From Pseudoalteromonas galatheae (lineage in GTDB: Bacteria > Pseudomonadota > Gammaproteobacteria > Enterobacterales > Alteromonadaceae), in the NCBI RefSeq assembly GCF_005886105.2, contig NZ_PNCO02000001.1, positions 3,362,501 through 3,422,500 of the forward strand: DNA of 60,000 bases. Direction: 5' to 3'. Under the pieces are notes generated by a model. The model saw only the letters and a list, made by a program, of their open reading frames with translations, was not told the origin of the DNA and made no database searches. A program made the position numbers and the translations under genes. This document shows, one piece after another, positions 15,678-25,945 of the stretch (the stretch's first letter is position 1; each line of letters starts with the position of its first letter).

Positions 15678-16904
15678 CTACAATCCTACGGCTTTGTTCA
15701 TCGCCATAATCGGCTGAAGAATCGCCATAACTATAAACAGTACAATAATTGCCATCGTCGCTATCATCGCAGGTTCTAGCAACTTCAGCGAGACATTTAC
15801 CATACTTTCAAATTCTCTTTCTTGGTTATTCGCTGCACGCTCAAGCATCTGCTCTAATTCACCCGACTTCTCACCGCTGGCAATCATATGCAGCATCATA
15901 GGTGGGAACATTTTAGTCTGTTGCAACGACGCTCTAAGGCTTGCACCTTCACTCACCCGAGTCGCTGCTTCTGCAACAGATGCTTTGATTTTTTCGTTCT
16001 CAAGTACTTGGCCTGATATCTTCATACCCTCAAGCAGTGGAACAGAACTCGATGAGAGAATACTTAAGGTACGCGCAAATCGTGCAGTATTCACGCTGCG
16101 AGTTACCTTACCAAGACCCGGTAAACTCAACAACTTGCTATCATACCAAAAGCGGATCTTAGGTTTTTGTAATGCTTTTTTAATCGCGTAGGTACCAATG
16201 ACAACCACTGCCAACGTGATCATCCAGTAGTTTTGTACAAAATTACTGGCAGCCATAACCCACTCAGTTGTCCAAGGCAGTGCTTGCTTAGACTTCTCAA
16301 AGGTCTTCAAGATCTTTGGTACTACCGTCCCTAATAGAATGGAAACAATCGCGATAGCAAAGATGACCAAAATAATGGGATACACCATCGCTTGCGTAAT
16401 TTGGCTACGCATATGTTGGCGCTGCTCAGTGTAATCGGCCAAGCGATTTAGTACTTCATCTAAGTGCCCCGACTTTTCTCCAGCGGCAACCATTGAGCGG
16501 TACAAGTGATCAAATACGTGAGGAAATTCCGACATTCCATCTGCAAGCGTATAACCCTCAACGACTTTTGATCTTACCGCCATCAGCATACGCTTTAGTC
16601 TTGGCTTTTCACATTGCTCCGCTACCGCCATCACTGCTGCTTCAACAGGTAAAGAGGATTGGATCAAGGTCGCCAACTGACGCGTGATCAAGGCAAGATC
16701 TGATACCGAAGGACGATAGCCTTTAAAAAGCGTAAAACCACCACTACTTTGGTTTTTATCTTTCTCAGCAGCAGGCAAAACTTCAAGTGGCATCATGGCT
16801 TTTTCTCTCAGCATCTGCCTAACTTGCTTTGCCGTATCCGCCTCTAAAATTCCTTTCTTCTCTTTGCCTTTACCATCTAAAGCGCGGTATTCAAACGCTG
16901 CCAT
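15678..16904 (-). CDS. gspF: Type II secretion inner-membrane platform protein F
   Basis: A 408-residue polytopic protein with two repeated GspF domains (about 70-195 and 275-395) and three membrane helices around 170-190, 220-240 and 375-400. GEKSGHLDEVL and GEKSGELEQML are the twin GEKSG signatures. It couples GspE to the pseudopilus. Its ATG overlaps the gspE stop by one base (TAATG). Confidence 0.95.
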   Translation of the reverse strand: MAAFEYRALDGKGKEKKGILEADTAKQVRQMLREKAMMPLEVLPAAEKDKNQSSGGFTLFKGYRPSVSDLALITRQLATLIQSSLPVEAAVMAVAEQCEKPRLKRMLMAVRSKVVEGYTLADGMSEFPHVFDHLYRSMVAAGEKSGHLDEVLNRLADYTEQRQHMRSQITQAMVYPIILVIFAIAIVSILLGTVVPKILKTFEKSKQALPWTTEWVMAASNFVQNYWMITLAVVVIGTYAIKKALQKPKIRFWYDSKLLSLPGLGKVTRSVNTARFARTLSILSSSSVPLLEGMKISGQVLENEKIKASVAEAATRVSEGASLRASLQQTKMFPPMMLHMIASGEKSGELEQMLERAANNQEREFESMVNVSLKLLEPAMIATMAIIVLFIVMAILQPIMAMNKAVGL

Positions 16905-18490
16905 TAGCCTTCCTCACGCGTTACACGCATTACTTCTTCTAAGGTTGTTTGACCAGCGAGTACTCGCGAACAGCCATCTTGTCGGATGCTTGGTGTACGC
17001 TTACGAATATACTTCTCTACCGCTTGCTCACCTTTACCGTTATGAATCAGTTCACGGATAGGCTCATCGACAATGAGAAGCTCATGAATACCTGTCCGAC
17101 CTTTGTAACCATTGAAGTTGCATTCTTCACAGCCGACCGCACGGAAGATTTGCGTGCCACTGTCTTTGGCCACACCCAGTAGCTCACATTCTCGTTCATC
17201 CGCCAAATGCGCTTCTTTACAATTAGGGCAAAGCGTTCTTACCAATCGTTGTGACAGCACGCCTAGTAGTGATGAACTTAACAGGAACGGTTCAACCCCC
17301 ATGTCTTCCATACGCGTGATAGCACCAGCGGCCGTATTCGTGTGCAGTGTGGATAATACCAAGTGTCCGGTCAAAGAGGCTTGAACACCAATTTGTGCGG
17401 TTTCTAAATCTCGGATCTCACCAACCATCACCACGTCTGGATCTTGACGTAGAATCGCACGTAAACCTCGAGCGAATGTCATATCCACTTTTGGATTTAC
17501 TTGTGTTTGACCAATGCCTGGGATCTCATATTCAATCGGATCTTCAACCGTTAGAATATTGCGGTCCTTAGAATTGATTTGGGTCATGCCTGCGTACAAG
17601 GTCGTACTCTTACCTGAACCCGTTGGACCGGTAACCAATATAATACCGTGCGGTTTAGCAATTATCTCTGCAAATGCGTCGCGGTTTGCTTGAGTCATGC
17701 CCAGATCTTCGAGATCTAATCGCGCATTATTTTTGTCTAGTAGACGCAGTACCACGCGCTCACCAAAGCTTGATGGCATCGTTGATACACGTACATCTAC
17801 AGCACGTCCCGCGATCCGCAAACTGATACGGCCATCTTGCGGTACACGTTTTTCTGCGATGTCGAGCTTAGCCATTACTTTGATACGAGACACTAACAAT
17901 GAAGACAGTTTCCGGTTTGGCTTCAATACTTCTTTCAGTACACCATCAACCCTAAAGCGAATAACCAGTTCTTGCTCGAAGGTTTCGATATGGATATCTG
18001 ATGCGCCTTCTTTTATCGCTTCACTCAACATAGCGTTGATGAGCTTGATGATAGGCGCGTCATCATCCGCAGCAAGCAGGTCTTCTGTTTGTGGTAATTC
18101 TTCAGCAAGCGAGAACAAGTCCATCTCGTTGCCAATGTCTTCCATCATCTGTTGTGTTTCTGAACTGTCTCTTTGATAAGACGCTTCAAGCATATGCTCA
18201 AAACGTTCTTCATCTAATGCTTCGAGATGTAATGTTTTGCCTGCAACGCGACGTACTTCCATTAGCGTTTCGAGATCAAGGGTACCTTTATGGAAAAGCT
18301 TAGCTTGATCGCCATCTGGACTAAGTAGTACGCCTTTTCGACGTGCAAACGAAAATGGCAAACGTAATGTGATTGCGGGGACAGGCGGCATTTCAGCCAC
18401 CTCATCTAGTATTGGCTCTGCGCTTTGAAGCTGCGCTGCCATCTCTTCAGCCTCAGCTCCTAAATCCGGCGTGACTTTCTCATCAATCAT
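16904..18490 (-). CDS. gspE: Type II secretion ATPase E
   Basis: About 528 residues from the ATG at 18490. A GTG two codons upstream is also possible. The Walker A is [14 protein letters not shown], the Asp box and Walker B are in [10 protein letters not shown], and the His box is LSTLHTN. The zinc module CPNC...CEEC sits near residue 430. It is a cytoplasmic hexameric ATPase bound to GspL that powers pseudopilus cycling. It overlaps the gspD stop by 8 bp. Confidence 0.95.
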   Translation of the reverse strand: MIDEKVTPDLGAEAEEMAAQLQSAEPILDEVAEMPPVPAITLRLPFSFARRKGVLLSPDGDQAKLFHKGTLDLETLMEVRRVAGKTLHLEALDEERFEHMLEASYQRDSSETQQMMEDIGNEMDLFSLAEELPQTEDLLAADDDAPIIKLINAMLSEAIKEGASDIHIETFEQELVIRFRVDGVLKEVLKPNRKLSSLLVSRIKVMAKLDIAEKRVPQDGRISLRIAGRAVDVRVSTMPSSFGERVVLRLLDKNNARLDLEDLGMTQANRDAFAEIIAKPHGIILVTGPTGSGKSTTLYAGMTQINSKDRNILTVEDPIEYEIPGIGQTQVNPKVDMTFARGLRAILRQDPDVVMVGEIRDLETAQIGVQASLTGHLVLSTLHTNTAAGAITRMEDMGVEPFLLSSSLLGVLSQRLVRTLCPNCKEAHLADERECELLGVAKDSGTQIFRAVGCEECNFNGYKGRTGIHELLIVDEPIRELIHNGKGEQAVEKYIRKRTPSIRQDGCSRVLAGQTTLEEVMRVTREEG

Positions 18491-20549
18491 TTTCACGCTC
18501 TTTTTTGTTTTGTTCTTTTAAGAACTCTTCATACGTCGGTGGCAGAGTCAACTTGTCATCCCACTTTGGTAGGATTGGCGTATTTTCAAATGGCATCAAC
18601 TCGATACCGTCTTCTCTTTTCTTATACTGCTCACCACGAATGAAGTTATATTTGGAATGACTGATCTCATTCATGCTACGGCTATCGCGCACAATAGTTG
18701 GGCGAATAAATACCAACAAGTTGCGCTTCTCTTTATTTGAGCTTGTCGATCTAAATAGATGTCCCAGTACTGGAATATCACCCAATAAAGGTACCTTAGA
18801 TACCCCTTCGTTTACTGTTTCGTCAATTAGGCCGCCTAAAATCACCATACCGCCATCATCTGCAATAACGGTAGTGTTAATGGCACGTTTCGCAACCCGA
18901 ATATCCACCGATGTTGCACCTTTCACGCTTGATACTTCCTGTTCAATGGTAAGCTGAACCGCAGAACCATCATTGATTTGCGGAGTTACTTTGAGCTTAA
19001 TCCCTACTTCTTGACGATCAACGGTTTGGAATGGGTTTGAGTTATTATCATTTGCCGTAGAGCCAGTAACGATTGGTACTTCTTCACCGACAATCATGGA
19101 AGCTTCTTCATTGTCCATTGTTGTCACAGACGGCGTGGCCAGAATGTTCGAGTTAGAGTCCGTCGTTACAGCTTGAATAATTGCACCCCAATCATTCTTA
19201 ACAATACCTGCGGCTAAACCATTAATGCCACCAAGTACTTTTGCTAATCCTGTGTAGTCACCTCGCTGAGTCTCAACTGTGTTCGAAACCTTGTTATCAT
19301 CACTACCAACGATCGTACCTTTCACCTCAATATCTCGAGCTTGTTGCGCTGCGACGGCTAAAGACCCAATTGGCGCTACTTTACCATCGTTAAACTGTAA
19401 CATACCGCCTTTCTCTGAGATCCACTGTAAACCAAGGTTAATACCGTCAGCTTCTGAAACCTCAACAATAATTGCCTCAACCAACACTTGCGCTCGGCGA
19501 ATATCCAGTTTTTTTATCACTTGGCTAAGCGAACGCATGGTGTCCGGCTGCGCTGTGATCACCAGTGAATTTGAATCTTCATGCGCCTCAATGCTAGTTT
19601 CATTTTTGCTGCTACTGCGAGTTCTCGCCTGCTGACCTGCCGCTTGCTCTTCTTCAATCGATTTACTCACGCCTTGAAGAACTTTAACCAGATCTTCCGC
19701 TTTAGCGTAATTAAGGTAAAAAACCTGAGTGTTGCCTTGAGATTGCAACTCATCGTCTAAACGCTTGATAAGCTCTGCAGCTCGGCTACGTGCTTGCGAC
19801 TCACCGCTAACAATCACACTGTTGGTACGAGTGTCTGATACTATTTTCGGGATAAGGAAATCCGGTACACCACCTTTGCCTGAATCTTGGAAAATCTTTT
19901 CAACGACTTTAACTACATCTTCAGCAGTAGCATGCTTCAATTTAACGATATCAACACGCTTATCACCTGCTTGATCAACCGTTTTAATAATATCAACTAG
20001 ACGGTTCACTGAGGATGCATGACCCGTTAGCATCATCACGTTTGCTGAATTCAGGTTTGTTACATGACCTCCATCTTTTTGGTCACTAAATTGACGAATA
20101 AGTGGACCAAGCTCTTGCACGCTGACATTTCTCACACGAACAACACGCGTTACCATAACGTCACCGTTACCTAGCTCCTCACCAGATACCAAAGGCACGT
20201 TCGACTTTTTACCATCAGAACTACGAACCACCTTAAGCACACCACTATCCATTTCAATAACTGAATAGCCATACACTTCAAGCACGTTTAAAAAGAATTG
20301 ATAATACAGTTTTTCATCCATCAACTCATAACTGCGGACATTGATATTACCGCGTACGTTAGGATCTATGATGATGGTTTTATTCAGCTTATCACTGACG
20401 ATATTAATGAATTCATTAATATCTGTACCTTTGAAGTTCGCGGCATATTCAACCGCAGAAACAGAAAGTGAAATACCAGCAGCAATCAAGAGCGTTGCAT
20501 ACTTAGCTAACCCTTTTTTGGTTTTTGTGAGGTGTAGCTTTTTACCCAT
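18483..20549 (-). CDS. gspD: Type II secretion secretin D
   Basis: A 688-residue outer-membrane secretin. The signal peptide is at about 1-32 (ending SLSVSA). Periplasmic N0-N3 domains cover about 33-345, and the secretin core is at about 410-640 with the [14 protein letters not shown] signature. A short C-terminal S-type tail ([12 protein letters not shown] region) would need a pilotin. It is the exit pore for folded exoproteins. It follows gspC by 27 bp. Confidence 0.95.
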   Translation of the reverse strand: MGKKLHLTKTKKGLAKYATLLIAAGISLSVSAVEYAANFKGTDINEFINIVSDKLNKTIIIDPNVRGNINVRSYELMDEKLYYQFFLNVLEVYGYSVIEMDSGVLKVVRSSDGKKSNVPLVSGEELGNGDVMVTRVVRVRNVSVQELGPLIRQFSDQKDGGHVTNLNSANVMMLTGHASSVNRLVDIIKTVDQAGDKRVDIVKLKHATAEDVVKVVEKIFQDSGKGGVPDFLIPKIVSDTRTNSVIVSGESQARSRAAELIKRLDDELQSQGNTQVFYLNYAKAEDLVKVLQGVSKSIEEEQAAGQQARTRSSSKNETSIEAHEDSNSLVITAQPDTMRSLSQVIKKLDIRRAQVLVEAIIVEVSEADGINLGLQWISEKGGMLQFNDGKVAPIGSLAVAAQQARDIEVKGTIVGSDDNKVSNTVETQRGDYTGLAKVLGGINGLAAGIVKNDWGAIIQAVTTDSNSNILATPSVTTMDNEEASMIVGEEVPIVTGSTANDNNSNPFQTVDRQEVGIKLKVTPQINDGSAVQLTIEQEVSSVKGATSVDIRVAKRAINTTVIADDGGMVILGGLIDETVNEGVSKVPLLGDIPVLGHLFRSTSSNKEKRNLLVFIRPTIVRDSRSMNEISHSKYNFIRGEQYKKREDGIELMPFENTPILPKWDDKLTLPPTYEEFLKEQNKKEREND

Positions 20550-20576
20550 TATTCTAAAACTCCAAAATTAGTAACT

Positions 20577-21461
20577 TTACAGGCTAAACTGAACATCCAT
20601 CACTTGACCGTCTCGCTCGATAGTGATGTTTGCATCTGTGCTGGTTCTAAGTTCATTTATAGCTGACATAGCCTGTTTCATATCCGTAAGCTGAAATCCA
20701 TTTATCGCGATTGCTAAATCATTCGATTGCAGTCCCACCTGTTTAAATAGGTCGGGATCTTTGCCTGGTGTAAGTCGATACCCAACCAATTCACCATTGC
20801 GCCGCTCTGGAGAGATTTTTATATAATCAAATAACTTTCCAGGGTCGCTAAGTAACTCTTGACGTCGATTCGCTAATTCACTGGCAGCAGGATTTGGCGC
20901 AGTATTAGTATTAACAATTTGCTTAGCCCTAGATGGCATCGCAACTGTGCGACTGAACTCTAATCCATCCAACATCAGCGTTTCAAAACGTCCACTAACA
21001 TCCAAAATCACACGATCAGGTAATACTCGGGCAAGCTTCGCGCGAGTTCCTGTAATTGATGCATCCACAGAGTAGGTCTCTTGGCGGCCTTGAGATTCAA
21101 TAATAGCAAGACCAGCGCCATCGTCTTGGCTAACCGCTACAATCCCAGTGAGCCTGACATTTAGCGTAGTTTCTGGCGCATCAGAAACCACAGGTTGCGG
21201 CTTGATATCAGGTTTAGCATTTGCTTCCCCGAACAAGTTTTGAGTGACAATTCCTTGGCTAGTAATACCGCTACTTGATTGACTATACAGTTGTGATGCT
21301 GGGAGCAGAGGCTGCGTTTGCGGCACTGGCCATAACAACCAAAATAATTGCGAAAAGAGAAACGCAACGTAAACAACCGACAGGACAACAAGGATACGAC
21401 TCAATTTTGCGTGAGGTAAACTAAGCCAAAACTTCTGGAGCTGTTGTAACTGTAATTCCAT
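20577..21461 (-). CDS. gspC: Type II secretion system protein C
   Basis: A 294-residue bitopic protein, first of the gsp operon. One membrane helix lies at about 24-45. The periplasmic HR domain (about 95-165) contacts the secretin, and the C-terminal PDZ domain (about 200-294, with NDLAIAINGFQLTD) gates substrates. It connects the inner-membrane platform with GspD. The operon promoter should lie in 21462-21736, but I could not identify it with confidence. Confidence 0.94.
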   Translation of the reverse strand: MELQLQQLQKFWLSLPHAKLSRILVVLSVVYVAFLFSQLFWLLWPVPQTQPLLPASQLYSQSSSGITSQGIVTQNLFGEANAKPDIKPQPVVSDAPETTLNVRLTGIVAVSQDDGAGLAIIESQGRQETYSVDASITGTRAKLARVLPDRVILDVSGRFETLMLDGLEFSRTVAMPSRAKQIVNTNTAPNPAASELANRRQELLSDPGKLFDYIKISPERRNGELVGYRLTPGKDPDLFKQVGLQSNDLAIAINGFQLTDMKQAMSAINELRTSTDANITIERDGQVMDVQFSL

Positions 21462-21736
21462 ATAATACTTTTCTTATTCTCTGAACGCCCCAGTGTACCG
21501 CCTCGACATTTTTTCAACAAGCGTGCAATTGTTAAACTTTTAATTAAATAGGTACACCCTAGGCCAATTAACTGAATCTAAACTTAACCTTGGAACATAG
21601 ATACACATATTAGTTCATTTTTTAGGTAAAGTGCGATTAACTCACAAGTTTAGTGCCTGCCATCTACTTTGTTTGCATAACGAAATATGCTAAATTTGCT
21701 AGGTTAAATTTCACACTGGCAAATAGTTAACGAATT

Positions 21737-22147
21737 GTGACAAAACTCCAACAGGAAAACAACCAATCCGAACAGAAAGTTCGTATTGATAAGTGGTTAT
21801 GGGCTGCTCGCTTCTACAAAACACGAGCACTTGCTCGCGATATGGTCCAAGGTGGCAAGGTACATTACAACGGTCAGCGCTGTAAACCAAGTAAAACGGT
21901 TGAAGTTGGCGCCGTGGTAAAGTTAGCCCAAGGATATGAAGAGAAAGAAGTCACCATACTCAAAATCATGGAAAAGCGACAAGCCGCTCCTATTGCTCAA
22001 ACTCTCTATGAAGAGTCTGAAGCAAGCATTGAAAAACGAACTCAAAATGCGTTGGCGCGCCAAAACAACAGTTTGTTTGCGCCTCGTCCTGCCACTAAGC
22101 CGGACAAGAAACAACGCCGTGAATTACTTAAATTGAAATCAAACTAG
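21737..22147 (+). CDS. hslR: Heat shock protein 15, ribosome-associated S4-domain protein
   Basis: 136 residues. The S4 RNA-binding domain is at about 15-80 (KVRIDKWLWAARFYKTRAL, then VHYNGQRCKPSKTV), and a basic tail ends it. In E. coli Hsp15 binds 50S subunits carrying stalled nascent chains. The start is a GTG without a clear Shine-Dalgarno; there is no in-frame ATG at a better position. It is followed after 11 bp by hslO, the usual heat-shock pair. Confidence 0.93.
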   Translation: MTKLQQENNQSEQKVRIDKWLWAARFYKTRALARDMVQGGKVHYNGQRCKPSKTVEVGAVVKLAQGYEEKEVTILKIMEKRQAAPIAQTLYEESEASIEKRTQNALARQNNSLFAPRPATKPDKKQRRELLKLKSN

Positions 22148-22158
22148 GATTTTCATTG

Positions 22159-23004
22159 ATGCAGACTGATTTACTTCACCGTTATATTTTCGACAAGTTA
22201 GACGTACGTGGTGAGCTTGTACAAATAGAACAGACTTTTACTGACATCATTAGCGGTCACGACTACCCAGAGCCTGTGCAGCAGCTATTAGGCGAGTTAT
22301 TGGTTGCAACCAGTTTGCTTACCGCTACGCTAAAGTTTGAAGGTGACATTGCTGTTCAGCTTCAAGGTGATGGACCAGTAAAATATGCGGTGATCAATGG
22401 TAATCACAAACAACAGATGCGTGGTGTAGCAAGACTGCAATCTGAGGTTTCAGGATCATCTGTACCTGAGCTAATGGGTAAAGGGTATATGGTTATCACC
22501 ATTACACCGACAAAAGGCGAACGCTATCAAGGCATAGTTCCACTTTCTAAAGCATCACTTGCCGAATGTTTAGAAGAATACTTCGAGCAATCCGAGCAGT
22601 TGAAAACCCGTTTATGGTTCGCAACAAGCCTAGTTGGCGATAAAGTAAAAGCTGCAGGTCTATTTTTACAGGTACTGCCTGTCAATAAAGAAAAGTCTAT
22701 CGCCGACTTCCAACATCTAGAAGCACTAAGCGACACGATTAAAGATGAAGAGCTACTAGATTTGGACGCGAATACCGTACTAACAAGACTGTATCACGAA
22801 GACAATCCTCAACTTTTTGAACCACAAGCTATCTCGTTTGTATGTGGATGTAGTCGTGAAAAAACCGAAAATGCGCTGGCCAATGTTGGGCTAGAAGCCT
22901 TAATGGAAGACATACAAAAACACGGTGAAGTTAATATTAGTTGTCATTACTGCTTGAAAAACTACATTTTTAACGAGCAAGATATTAAATTACTATTTAA
23001 TTAA
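22159..23004 (+). CDS. hslO: Redox-regulated chaperonin Hsp33
   Basis: 281 residues from the ATG at 22159; the TTG just before it is in frame but unlikely. The N-terminal substrate-binding domain is followed by the C-terminal redox switch with four zinc cysteines, CGC near 229-231 and CHYC near 262-265. It is activated by oxidative unfolding and holds unfolding proteins. It is downstream of hslR in the same operon and followed by a strong terminator. Confidence 0.95.
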   Translation: MQTDLLHRYIFDKLDVRGELVQIEQTFTDIISGHDYPEPVQQLLGELLVATSLLTATLKFEGDIAVQLQGDGPVKYAVINGNHKQQMRGVARLQSEVSGSSVPELMGKGYMVITITPTKGERYQGIVPLSKASLAECLEEYFEQSEQLKTRLWFATSLVGDKVKAAGLFLQVLPVNKEKSIADFQHLEALSDTIKDEELLDLDANTVLTRLYHEDNPQLFEPQAISFVCGCSREKTENALANVGLEALMEDIQKHGEVNISCHYCLKNYIFNEQDIKLLFN

Positions 23005-23033
23005 GTTTCGCTTTAGCCCTTAATTACAAAATG

Positions 23034-23060
23034 AAACCGCCATTTTTGGCGGTTTTTTTA
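23034..23060 (+). terminator. Terminator of hslRO
   Basis: Stem AACCGCCA / TGGCGGTT with a short T loop, followed by six Ts on the plus strand, 30-55 bp after hslO. Confidence 0.92.
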
Positions 23061-23071
23061 TGGCTATTGAG

Positions 23072-23117
23072 TGATACCGGTGTCATAAAACATATAAAAA
23101 TTATGACACCGGTATCA
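23072..23117. promoter_or_regulatory. Paired operators in a perfect inverted repeat upstream of pckA
   Basis: TGATACCGGTGTCATAA (23072-23088) and its exact reverse complement (23101-23117) flank a 12-bp A/T-rich spacer. Each arm holds a near-palindrome TGATACCGGTGTCA with ACCGGT at its centre, the shape of LacI-family operators. The two centres are 32 bp apart, about three helical turns. There is no T-run, and a complete terminator lies upstream, so a terminator is unlikely. It sits 150-195 bp before the pckA start. Confidence 0.75.
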
Positions 23118-23267
23118 TTGAAATTATTCAAGTTTTTTGACGTTTTTATGTAATTTTAAGCACTCTAAAGGCTCGAATATCTCAATTTCATCTGTTACTA
23201 TAAATTTAGCTAAGGGCAAGAGTACCCCAGAGCTATCCCGTTCAACTCTCACTTTTTAGGTATAAAC

Positions 23268-24806
23268 ATGACTTCAAGCGCTACTCGTTTTGTCGATTTA
23301 ACCGCAGCTGAACTTGTCGAACACGCTATCCGTCGTGGCGAGGGCACTTTAGCCGCAAATGGAGCTTTTGTTGCAAAAACTGGTCGTCGTACTGGACGTT
23401 CACCAAACGACCGTTTCATCGTGAAAGAATCAAGCACAGAAAATGACATCCAATGGGGTAACGTAAACCGCCCATTCGAAAGTGCTAAGTTTGATGCTTT
23501 ATGGGCTCGCGTAGAAGCGCACGTTCTTGAAAATGACCACTTCGTCTCTCACTTAGAAGTCGGTGCGGACCCTGAGCATTATTTACCAGTCGTTGTAACG
23601 ACGGAAACTGCCTGGCACCACATTTTCGCTAAAAACATGTTTATCGAACCTAACTCTTATAACAAAGCTGATTTACCTGAATGGCAGGTGATGAACGTAC
23701 CTTCTTTTGTTTGTGATCCTGAGCGTGATGGCACAAACAGCGATGGTACCGTTATCATTAACTTTGCACAGCGCAAAGTACTTATCGCAGGTATGCATTA
23801 CGCCGGTGAAATGAAGAAGTCAATGTTCTCTGTACAGAACTTCTTACTACCAGCAAAAGGCGTACTACCTATGCACTGCAGTGCAAACGTAGGTGAAGGT
23901 GGCGACACGACGCTATTCTTTGGTCTATCAGGAACAGGTAAAACCACGCTTTCTGCGGATCCTAAGCGTTTTCTTATCGGTGATGATGAGCACGGTTGGG
24001 CGCCTGGTAGCGTATTCAACATTGAAGGCGGTTGTTATGCGAAATGTATCGACCTGTCACAAAAGAACGAACCAGTTATTTGGGATGCAATCCGTTTCGG
24101 TACTATTTTAGAAAACGTCGTACTAGATGAAACGCGTACTCCTGATTATACCGATTCAAGCTTAACGCAAAATACGCGTGCAGCTTACCCACTTGAGCAT
24201 GTTGAAAAACGTAAAGTTGAAAACCGCGCAGGCGAGCCTCGTGCAGTTGTATTCTTAACTTGTGACGTGAGTGGCGTATTACCTCCTGTTTCAATCCTAA
24301 GCGAAGAAGCTGCGGCTTATCACTTCCTTAGTGGCTACACAGCGAAAGTAGGCTCAACTGAGATTGGTTCAACCTCTGATATCGAATCAACTTTCTCGAC
24401 TTGTTTTGGTGCTCCTTTCTTCCCTCGCCCAGCAGGCGTGTACGCTGAGCTACTAATGAAACGCGTGCGTGAGTTTGGTGCTAAAGTTTACCTAGTAAAC
24501 ACAGGTTGGACTGGTGGTCCTTATGGTATTGGCAAACGCTTTGACATTCCAACAACTCGCGCCGTGATTGACGCAATCGTGAACGATACATTAGAAGGCG
24601 TTGAGACACAGCACATTGAGGCACTAAATTTAGATGTACCAGTGGCAGTGGAAGGTGTTGATAGCAAGCTACTTAATCCAGTAAATACATGGCAAGATCA
24701 AGCTAAGTATGCGGAATATGCAGCTAAGCTTGCAGCTGATTTCAAAGAAAACTTCGCTAAATACGATGTTTCTGAAACGATCAAAGCAGCAGGTCCTCGC
24801 GGCTAA
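23268..24806 (+). CDS. pckA: Phosphoenolpyruvate carboxykinase (ATP)
   Basis: A 512-residue cytoplasmic enzyme that converts oxaloacetate and ATP to PEP, the entry step of gluconeogenesis. The kinase P-loop is [13 protein letters not shown] (about 218-230), followed by GDDEHGW with the metal-binding Asp. [10 protein letters not shown] near 44 is the substrate-binding Arg region. ATG has AGG upstream. It is transcribed alone, with its own terminator and the double operator in front, so transcriptional control by a carbon-source regulator is likely. Confidence 0.97.
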   Translation: MTSSATRFVDLTAAELVEHAIRRGEGTLAANGAFVAKTGRRTGRSPNDRFIVKESSTENDIQWGNVNRPFESAKFDALWARVEAHVLENDHFVSHLEVGADPEHYLPVVVTTETAWHHIFAKNMFIEPNSYNKADLPEWQVMNVPSFVCDPERDGTNSDGTVIINFAQRKVLIAGMHYAGEMKKSMFSVQNFLLPAKGVLPMHCSANVGEGGDTTLFFGLSGTGKTTLSADPKRFLIGDDEHGWAPGSVFNIEGGCYAKCIDLSQKNEPVIWDAIRFGTILENVVLDETRTPDYTDSSLTQNTRAAYPLEHVEKRKVENRAGEPRAVVFLTCDVSGVLPPVSILSEEAAAYHFLSGYTAKVGSTEIGSTSDIESTFSTCFGAPFFPRPAGVYAELLMKRVREFGAKVYLVNTGWTGGPYGIGKRFDIPTTRAVIDAIVNDTLEGVETQHIEALNLDVPVAVEGVDSKLLNPVNTWQDQAKYAEYAAKLAADFKENFAKYDVSETIKAAGPRG

Positions 24807-24828
24807 ATCTAAGAAAGATTCCTTTATC

Positions 24829-24857
24829 AAAAGCGCCCCTTGTTTGGGCGTTTTTTT
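24829..24857 (+). terminator. Terminator of pckA
   Basis: GC-rich stem CGCCC / GGGCG, extended by A-T and G-T pairs, with a T-run of seven on the plus strand. It lies 25 bp after the stop. Confidence 0.9.
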
Positions 24858-24964
24858 GTGCCCATTTTACACATGAATATCTTTCAACAAACTTGGTATT
24901 AACATTTAGGTACATACATGCTTATATATTGCTGATTATTTAAACAACATATATAAGGAAAACC

Positions 24965-25159
24965 ATGAAATTAAAATTAAAGAAGAAACAACTAAAATCG
25001 CTGCAAGCGAAAGATCTAAACAATCAGGCGACCAGAAAGATTGCTGCCGCGGGCGCGACTTTTGGCTCTAGGATTGATTGTGGTAGTTGGCAAATTTGTG
25101 ATACTCACCCTGCGATTTGTGAATCAATGGGACTTTGCCGTTCAGCAGATATCTGCTAG
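24965..25159 (+). CDS. Small Cys-rich peptide, RiPP/bacteriocin precursor-like
   Basis: 64 residues. A Lys/Leu-rich leader-like part (MKLKLKKKQLKSL to about residue 28) is followed by IAAAGA, a double-small-residue site like those cut by C39 peptidases. A C-terminal part of about 34 residues then carries five cysteines, several Ser/Thr and acidic residues. The architecture matches lanthipeptide-type precursors that I recall from Pseudoalteromonas, but no search was possible. The Shine-Dalgarno AAGGA precedes the ATG. No modification enzyme, peptidase or transporter gene lies adjacent. It could also be a small secreted toxin or an unmodified disulfide peptide. Confidence 0.75.
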   Translation: MKLKLKKKQLKSLQAKDLNNQATRKIAAAGATFGSRIDCGSWQICDTHPAICESMGLCRSADIC

Positions 25160-25173
25160 ATATCAAACCCGTT

Positions 25174-25197
25174 AATAGGGCGGAAGTCCGCCCTATT
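25174..25197. terminator. Hairpin between two convergent genes, no T-run
   Basis: Perfect arms AATAGGGCGGA / TCCGCCCTATT with a minimal loop. It sits just after the small Cys-rich gene and overlaps the stop codon of the leftward gene. Neither strand has a following T-run, so it may act as an mRNA 3'-end stabiliser or a weak bidirectional terminator. Confidence 0.6.
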
Positions 25198-25921
25198 ACG
25201 ACGTGCTCCAAAGCTTATTTAACACCAACTTTTTAAAGGTTAATACAAATTGTTTTATCGAGATTGGAATGATAGTCACAAGCGCAATTCCCTTATCAAA
25301 GTCGGGATTAACACTGCAGTAAAGTGCAATCTCAGTTTTGCTGCTTTCTCTAAAGCGTACAATTTCAGCCTCACTATAATTGGTTTTACGCCCAACAACC
25401 TTCAAACATCTTAAACCATTATAAGAACTTACCAAGCCACTCGGGTTGATAGTGTCATAGAGCGTTGCTATCGCGCTATTTTGAGACAAGTTATTCGGAT
25501 AGACTTCGGCGATATTTTTTGCCATAGCCCTAAACATAGCGGGACTGAGCATGGTATCTGCATATAACAGTTTTCTACGTGGGTTACGTATATAACGTTT
25601 TAATACCTCGATAAGAGAAAATCTAAAGGTACTGTTTTTCCCTCTAAAGTCAGGCAAAAAAGCAGCTGAAGCGCCAACAATACAAACGTCATTATTGCTA
25701 TCATCAAAGGTCAATAAGCAATAGCCGACAATATCCCCGCCTGATAAAAACAACCGAAGTCTGCGCTTTGTACTTTCACCTTTTTCAAAGTACAGTGCAA
25801 AGTAATGCTCTACCTCTACATTGGAAAAGCTTGTCGCTATCACTCGCTTCAATTGGTTTAAATACAGTGTATCTAACATTCCCTTTTGATAGCTTAAATC
25901 CCTATGCTTTATTGTGCTCAA
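25196..25921 (-). CDS. Unknown protein, possibly GNAT-like
   Basis: Up to 241 residues. The TTG at 25921 is the longest possible start; an ATG at 25879 gives 227. The segment GDIVGYCLLTFDD, a beta-strand and turn, then LPDFRGKN before a helix, loosely recalls an acetyltransferase fold (the acetyl-CoA loop would be around FRGKN). No clear signature was found. A hydrophobic C-terminal stretch (ALVTIIPISIKQFVLTF) may attach it to the membrane. It lies 24 bp downstream of envZ and converges on the Cys-rich peptide gene. Function unknown; a partner role to the peptide is speculation. Confidence 0.6.
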   Translation of the reverse strand: MSTIKHRDLSYQKGMLDTLYLNQLKRVIATSFSNVEVEHYFALYFEKGESTKRRLRLFLSGGDIVGYCLLTFDDSNNDVCIVGASAAFLPDFRGKNSTFRFSLIEVLKRYIRNPRRKLLYADTMLSPAMFRAMAKNIAEVYPNNLSQNSAIATLYDTINPSGLVSSYNGLRCLKVVGRKTNYSEAEIVRFRESSKTEIALYCSVNPDFDKGIALVTIIPISIKQFVLTFKKLVLNKLWSTS

Positions 25922-25945
25922 CTTGCTCGCCCACTCTTTTGAAAA

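Noticed and set aside
23072..23117. Inverted repeat as a second terminator of hslO
   Set aside because: A complete terminator already precedes it, and there is no T-run. The internal near-palindromes fit operators better.
25174..25197. Classic intrinsic terminator
   Set aside because: The stem is excellent but neither strand has a T-run, so it is kept only as a hairpin of uncertain role.
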